Source of the DNA: Legionellales bacterium
GTDB taxonomy: Bacteria > Pseudomonadota > Gammaproteobacteria > PIVX01
Direction of reading: 5' to 3'
NCBI GenBank assembly: GCA_013215905.1
Contig: JABSQI010000035.1
Coordinates: 1-10,792 of the forward strand
DNA: 10,792 nucleotides
In this document: positions 7,515-10,792 of the stretch, piece by piece
Layout: every line of letters starts with the position of its first letter
Position numbering within the stretch: position 1 is the first letter of the stretch
Notes under the pieces: generated by a model
What the model saw: only the letters and a program-made list of their open reading frames with translations
What the model was told of the DNA's origin: nothing
The model's database searches: none
Position numbers and translations under genes: made by a program

Positions 7515-8708
7515 TTAAACATATGTAATTTCAGAAGAAGGGCGTTCTTTTTTGATATGAAGTATTTTTTCAAATAAGATGGTAAAACAACCATTTCCTA
7601 GTATGTTTCCAAAAGTACATATTGGATCTAATAATAAGTAGATCATTAAAATAGTTGAGCTCATTGCACTGGTAAATCCTAACTTTGATTCAAGTACTGG
7701 GATCATTATTAAGATAGTTCCTCCTGGGATCCCTGCTGAGGCGAATTTTGCAAAAACATATCCTATAGAGAAAATAAAAAATATATATAGTGGTGGGAAT
7801 GTATTATATTCTAATATATATAAAGAGAAAGCCATTAAAGGGATCCCAAGGGCATCTCCTAGCATGTGTGTATTTGTAATAAAGGGGACTATTTTCCTAG
7901 GAATATTTTTATCAATTGCATTTTCTGTCGTACCACTTATCAATGGTGGCATAGCAACAGCACTAGACATTGAACTAAAACCAGTAATGCCAGCAGGAAG
8001 AATATTTTTAATACATGTTATAGTATTATGTATGTTTCCTTTGTTAAGTAAGAGATAAAATAATCCTAGATAAATAAGATATATAGTTAATATAACAGAA
8101 ACTAATGGTAAGAAATTTTTAAACAAAATTTCTAAAGTGCCCTCGTGCTGCATTTTTAATATAAAACCTAAAATAAAGATAGGTATAGTGGGAGTAAATA
8201 TCCTAGCCAAGAATTTATTTACTATATTTAAGCCTAATTTCGCAGTTTTTTTAAGAAATATAATATTTCTTATACTAGTTACTATACCAGCTATCATACC
8301 AAGAGAAAGAGCTAGCGCGTTGCTACAAATCTTAGGCAAAGATATTGTAAAGTTAGCATGCAATGGAGAATTATTAGTTTCAATTATAGAATTATTTAAT
8401 ATAAAATTTTGGGTTAAAAATCCAAACTGATATGAAAACATCGTAGCGCAAAAATTAGAAAAACATATTAGTATTAGTAATAGGCTAGTAAATGCAATGA
8501 GCCCACTAGACACGCAGGAAAAGCTGGAAAAAACTAGAATAAAAATAATAAGAGGTAGAACAAATAGTAACAATTCTTTCATCAATAAACTGATACTAAG
8601 AATACCAGCCTTTAAGCTAAGAGGAAGGAATCCTCCAAGTAAAAATACTCCAGATATCACTAAGATCATCTGTACAACGATATTTGACCAATATTTTTTC
8701 ATGAGCAT
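7515..8708 (-). CDS. SLC1/DAACS-family cation-coupled symporter, divergent binding site
   Basis: A 397-residue inner-membrane protein with the dicarboxylate/amino acid:cation symporter architecture: six N-terminal membrane helices, hairpin HP1 with Ser-rich GFSSMSSAVAMP (243-254), helix TM7 with THMLGDALGIP (280-290), HP2 with SAGIPGGTIL (324-333) and TM8 with LLLDPICTFGNILGNG (358-373). The fold is clear. Compared with archaeal GltPh, the TM7 NMDGT motif has become HMLGD. In TM8 the positions of D390, R397 and D405 are Tyr357, Cys364 and Asn372, while D394, T398 and N401 are kept (D361, T365, N368). Loss of the R397 equivalent suggests a neutral rather than acidic substrate, and changed sodium ligands suggest altered coupling. 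Both are inferences, so I give no substrate. Starts at ATG 8708 and ATG 8702 are possible, with only a weak ribosome site. It lies downstream of the Fnr-like regulator on the same strand, 250 bp away. Confidence 0.85.
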   Translation of the reverse strand: MLMKKYWSNIVVQMILVISGVFLLGGFLPLSLKAGILSISLLMKELLLFVLPLIIFILVFSSFSCVSSGLIAFTSLLLILICFSNFCATMFSYQFGFLTQNFILNNSIIETNNSPLHANFTISLPKICSNALALSLGMIAGIVTSIRNIIFLKKTAKLGLNIVNKFLARIFTPTIPIFILGFILKMQHEGTLEILFKNFLPLVSVILTIYLIYLGLFYLLLNKGNIHNTITCIKNILPAGITGFSSMSSAVAMPPLISGTTENAIDKNIPRKIVPFITNTHMLGDALGIPLMAFSLYILEYNTFPPLYIFFIFSIGYVFAKFASAGIPGGTILIMIPVLESKLGFTSAMSSTILMIYLLLDPICTFGNILGNGCFTILFEKILHIKKERPSSEITYV

Positions 8709-8958
8709 AATTTGATTATACTTATTTCAGTCCAATCTGCAAAATATTTTAAATGAAATGATTTAAAGTAAAAAACCGCAATGCTAATATGAATATCGCT
8801 ATTAGGTCTATGATAATCAGGGATATTTGTAATGAACTGATACGCCATAATTAAAATAGTAAATTTTGGTTGATAAATTTTATTTAAGATCAATATCTTA
8901 AGTTATCTAATAGATAAAGCTTATCTTTATGATAATTAATATCATTTGTTACTATTTT

Positions 8959-9672
8959 TTATTTAATATCTTGATTTAAATCAAATTTGTTTTGTTTTCC
9001 ACATGGAAATTTATTACTACACTTGTTGCAAACATTATTTATTATAGAGTAATTGTCTTCTATAATAATTTTGTTATTAGATATATTTACCTTAAAAATA
9101 TTTGAGATCTCTTTTATACTCCGAGAGAGTGTTTCAGGGGAAATATTTAATTGTTCTGCTAATAATTTTTTGCTGTATGGTATCACAGAGGTCCGTTTAC
9201 TACCTGTTTTTATCGAATTTCTCAATATGAAGCAACATATTTTTTCAACAGAATTTTTTGTAGATAATAATTCTTTTTCATAGTATAGGTCATTAATTTT
9301 ATAAATTAGATTTTTTATATAATTTATTGCAAATCTATGTTCTTTAATAATAAGGGTAGATATGACACTCTTAGGGATAATTAGTATTTTTGAGTTTGTT
9401 ATGCTTTTAAATTTTACATTTTTTGCTGATAATAAATTTTCTCCTATCAAATTATTTTTAGTCAAAATATGAATAACATGTTCATTTCCATTATATTGTT
9501 CGTTATAATACTTTATCCAGCCATTCAATATATAAATAACAAAACTACCAGAGTTAATGTAATCAGAGATTAATTGATTTTTTTCAAAATTCATAAATGC
9601 AATTTTTGAACGCACATATTGCATACTACTTGCAGATATACCTAGAAAGATATCTAAATTCTGTATTTCCAT
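8959..9672 (-). CDS. Crp/Fnr-family regulator with C-terminal cysteine cluster (putative oxygen/redox sensor)
   Basis: The 237-residue protein has a cyclic-nucleotide-binding-like beta-roll (about 25-105), a long dimerisation helix (about 108-140) and a Crp-type winged helix (about 163-205). The recognition helix SPETLSRSIKEI (178-189) has Glu180, Ser183 and Arg184, the E-x-x-S-R signature by which E. coli FNR reads TTGAT half-sites. The E. coli-type N-terminal cysteines are absent. Instead the tail has C215-x2-C218-x5-C224. In Bacillus subtilis Fnr, three C-terminal cysteines (C-x2-C-x4-C) and one Asp hold a [4Fe-4S] cluster, so a similar oxygen-sensing cluster is a reasonable inference here. 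A Cys pair at 146-147 precedes the winged helix. A perfect FNR box upstream at 9761-9774 suggests autoregulation. ATG 9672 gives a full-length N-terminus. Membership of Crp/Fnr is firm; the iron-sulphur role is proposed. Confidence 0.88.
   Translation of the reverse strand: MEIQNLDIFLGISASSMQYVRSKIAFMNFEKNQLISDYINSGSFVIYILNGWIKYYNEQYNGNEHVIHILTKNNLIGENLLSAKNVKFKSITNSKILIIPKSVISTLIIKEHRFAINYIKNLIYKINDLYYEKELLSTKNSVEKICCFILRNSIKTGSKRTSVIPYSKKLLAEQLNISPETLSRSIKEISNIFKVNISNNKIIIEDNYSIINNVCNKCSNKFPCGKQNKFDLNQDIK
8971..8984. promoter_or_regulatory. Perfect FNR-type palindrome inside the 3' end of the regulator gene
   Basis: TTGATTTAAATCAA matches TTGAT-N4-ATCAA exactly and is a 14-bp perfect palindrome. 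It lies within the last codons of the Fnr-like gene (residues FDLNQ) and 263 bp upstream of the symporter ATG. No good -10 is found at the spacing of an FNR-activated promoter, so it may act in another way or be a coincidence of codon choice. The exact match and position between regulator and transporter justify listing it. Confidence 0.4.
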
Positions 9673-9733
9673 GTGAGAAAATATAAATTATTATTGTCAA
9701 AAAATAAATTATATATGTTGATAATGTTGCTAT

Positions 9734-9739
9734 ATTATA
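9734..9739 (-). promoter_or_regulatory. -10 element of the regulator gene promoter
   Basis: On the minus strand this reads TATAAT, a perfect -10 hexamer, which would start transcription near 9727, about 55 bases before the ATG at 9672. The 17-bp-upstream position reads AAGAAT, which is not a -35. The FNR box is centred 31 bp from the hexamer centre, as expected for a promoter that relies on an activator bound near -41. Confidence 0.5.
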
Positions 9740-9760
9740 CAATTTGAACACACAAAATTC

Positions 9761-9774
9761 TTGATCTATATCAA
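9761..9774. promoter_or_regulatory. Perfect FNR box upstream of the Fnr-like regulator gene
   Basis: TTGATCTATATCAA matches the FNR consensus TTGAT-N4-ATCAA at all ten defined bases. Its centre (9767.5) is about 40.5 bp upstream of the transcription start predicted from the TATAAT at 9739-9734, which is the class II activating position used by FNR and CRP. The nearest gene on the other side begins 800 bp away, so the regulator itself is the likely target. Confidence 0.65.
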
Positions 9775-10572
9775 TGATATTTATTAATATTTGATTTATT
9801 ATATTCTCATCAGCCAGAACAACATATATATTATGTTAATTGCAGGGACGCATATCTGGCAATTTGTAATTATAAACTCCCTAATTTATTTTATTAATAG
9901 CTAATATTACCAGGAATATTTCTCGTCTCTTGTTAAATATGACTAAGATGAAAGGTCTAGATTAAACTAATAAGCTGGTGATAGATGCTGAAATAGTTAG
10001 ATATATAATTAGAGATTATCTGTTATTAATGTTAATAAGAATTTATATAAATAGTTATTCAATGTTATTGTTTAAGATACTTCTATAATATTATTTTATC
10101 CATCTCTTTGACTGAAAATTAAATTTGATTTCATGTTCAATACTAAATCTGGTAATTTTCTTATTGTAGTTGGATAGGCGAAATTTTTTTGATGTATTTG
10201 GGATTTTTCCATTATTAAGATTAGATTTATTAAACTCTTAGTATGATTAATGTATATGATAAAAAAGACCTTTCATAATAAATAATTGATTGAATAAGCC
10301 GTGTGACGATTGTTAGTCAATAATTGCATATTGTTAATAAGCATTTTTTGTGTGGCGTTATTTATTGGAGGTACTAGGATAATTAATGTCTAAATACAGA
10401 TAAAAATATATCTTCTAAAATTTAACCATAAATTTAATAAAAACGTATTTATCATCTTTATATAGGTTAATGTTTAAGCAGAATGGTTTTAAATATATAT
10501 TTGTGCCTTAAATATGATATTCTGGGTTTAAATAAGGCCTGAATGTGATTTAAATTATCAGATGGGGTAAAT
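9775..10572. other. About 800-bp stretch without a supported gene
   Basis: No reading frame of credible length is found on either strand, and no tRNA arm pattern is visible. The longest open run is about 48 stop-free codons on the minus strand (about 10242-10096) without a start codon, which is near noise level in DNA this AT-rich. A slightly GC-richer patch with nested inverted repeats lies at 9813-9860. A five-codon frame with a good ribosome site starts at 10386. The region may be a decayed gene plus regulatory DNA for the exported protein at 10573. Confidence 0.5.
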
Positions 10573-10792
10573 GTGAAAAAAGTGCTATTTATTACAAAAA
10601 TGATATTGTTAGTTTTATCTTGCAATGCAAATGCATTTAAATTAGTTATTAATAATAATATCCCTAAAAAAAATATGAAAATTAAAAATTTAACTGTTGA
10701 TTTTAAAGCTGCAAATTTTAGACAGACCTTGAATCAACCAATTAATCGAATAACTGAAATTGATCTAGGTAAACTTACAAAAACTATAAGAA
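10573..10792 (+). CDS. Exported protein, N-terminal part, 3' end outside the window
   Basis: The frame is open from GTG 10573 to the right edge (73 codons). A ribosome site GGGG (10564-10567) sits about 5 bp before the GTG; the overlapping ATG at 10571 is followed at once by a stop, so GTG is the start. The product begins with a Sec signal peptide: MKK, hydrophobic core VLFITKMILLVLS, then CNANA with likely signal peptidase I cleavage after ANA near residue 22. The Cys is not in a proper lipobox. The first mature residues (FKLVINNNIPKKN onwards) are rich in Asn, Lys and Ile and show no motif I recognise. A periplasmic, outer-membrane or secreted location is inferred; the function is unknown. 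Confidence 0.7.
   Translation, partial: MKKVLFITKMILLVLSCNANAFKLVINNNIPKKNMKIKNLTVDFKAANFRQTLNQPINRITEIDLGKLTKTIR

Noticed and set aside
8699..8893. Minus-strand frame of 64 codons (TTG start, internal ATG at 8848) between the regulator and the symporter, overlapping the symporter start.
   Set aside because: No ribosome site at either start, no recognised motif, and length close to chance. It could be a leader or a remnant, but the sequence does not support a gene call.
8903..8945. Cluster of short inverted repeats after the regulator stop (TTATCTA-A-TAGATAA at 8903-8917; ATGAT-N7-ATCAT at 8929-8945).
   Set aside because: Stems are short, all A/T-rich and lack a following U-run on the minus strand, so no terminator or operator call is justified.
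10096..10242. Minus-strand run of about 48 stop-free codons in the right-hand gap.
   Set aside because: No start codon, no recognisable family, and a run of this length is expected now and then in a gap of this size, so a pseudogene cannot be claimed.
10367..10403. GGAGG and AGGA followed by ATG 10386 and a five-codon frame (MSKYR, stop).
   Set aside because: The ribosome site is good but the frame ends at once, and the following codons hold further stops. It might be the decayed start of a gene or a leader peptide, with nothing to decide between them.
1..10792. Search by eye for CRISPR repeats, tRNA arms, insertion-sequence ends and transposase motifs.
   Set aside because: No spaced direct repeats, no tRNA T-arm pattern and no transposase-like frame were seen. 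I found no defence system or mobile element in this window.

Overview
The window is very AT-rich (roughly 70 % A+T by eye). Its gene set points to a host-associated or otherwise AT-drifted proteobacterium: an M1 aminopeptidase PepN, the ubiquinone methyltransferase UbiG, the very large NAD-specific glutamate dehydrogenase, an SLC1/DAACS symporter and an Fnr-like regulator. I lean towards a gamma- or betaproteobacterium but cannot name a genus. One key metabolic gene carries an internal stop, and about 0.9 kb at the right is non-coding, which fits relaxed selection.

Layout. 2-574 (+) is the 3' end of pepN. Convergent to it, and overlapping it by 8 bp, is a two-gene minus-strand unit: a uracil-DNA-glycosylase-like gene with a changed active site (1253-1975) coupled through an ATGA overlap to ubiG (567-1256). 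Divergent from this unit, 2064-6929 (+) encodes the ~1620-residue NAD-glutamate dehydrogenase, cut at codon 1095 by an in-frame TAG with no frame shift. A small cysteine-rich lipoprotein gene (7099-7332, +) follows, with its own probable promoter and a strong intrinsic terminator. On the minus strand are an SLC1-family symporter with an unusual binding site (7515-8708) and, upstream of it, a Crp/Fnr regulator (8959-9672). From 9673 to 10572 no gene is supported. The window ends inside an exported protein that starts at GTG 10573.

The most interesting unit is 7515-9780. The regulator lacks N-terminal cysteines but has a C-terminal C-x2-C-x5-C cluster, similar in placement to the iron-sulphur ligands of Bacillus subtilis Fnr. 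Its recognition helix carries the E-x-x-S-R signature of E. coli FNR. A perfect FNR box (TTGAT-N4-ATCAA) lies upstream of its own gene, about 31 bp from a consensus -10, as in FNR-activated promoters. A second perfect box lies in the last codons of the gene, towards the symporter. This suggests an oxygen- or redox-responsive, self-regulating circuit that may include the transporter. The transporter has replaced several canonical sodium and substrate ligands, including the arginine that selects acidic substrates.
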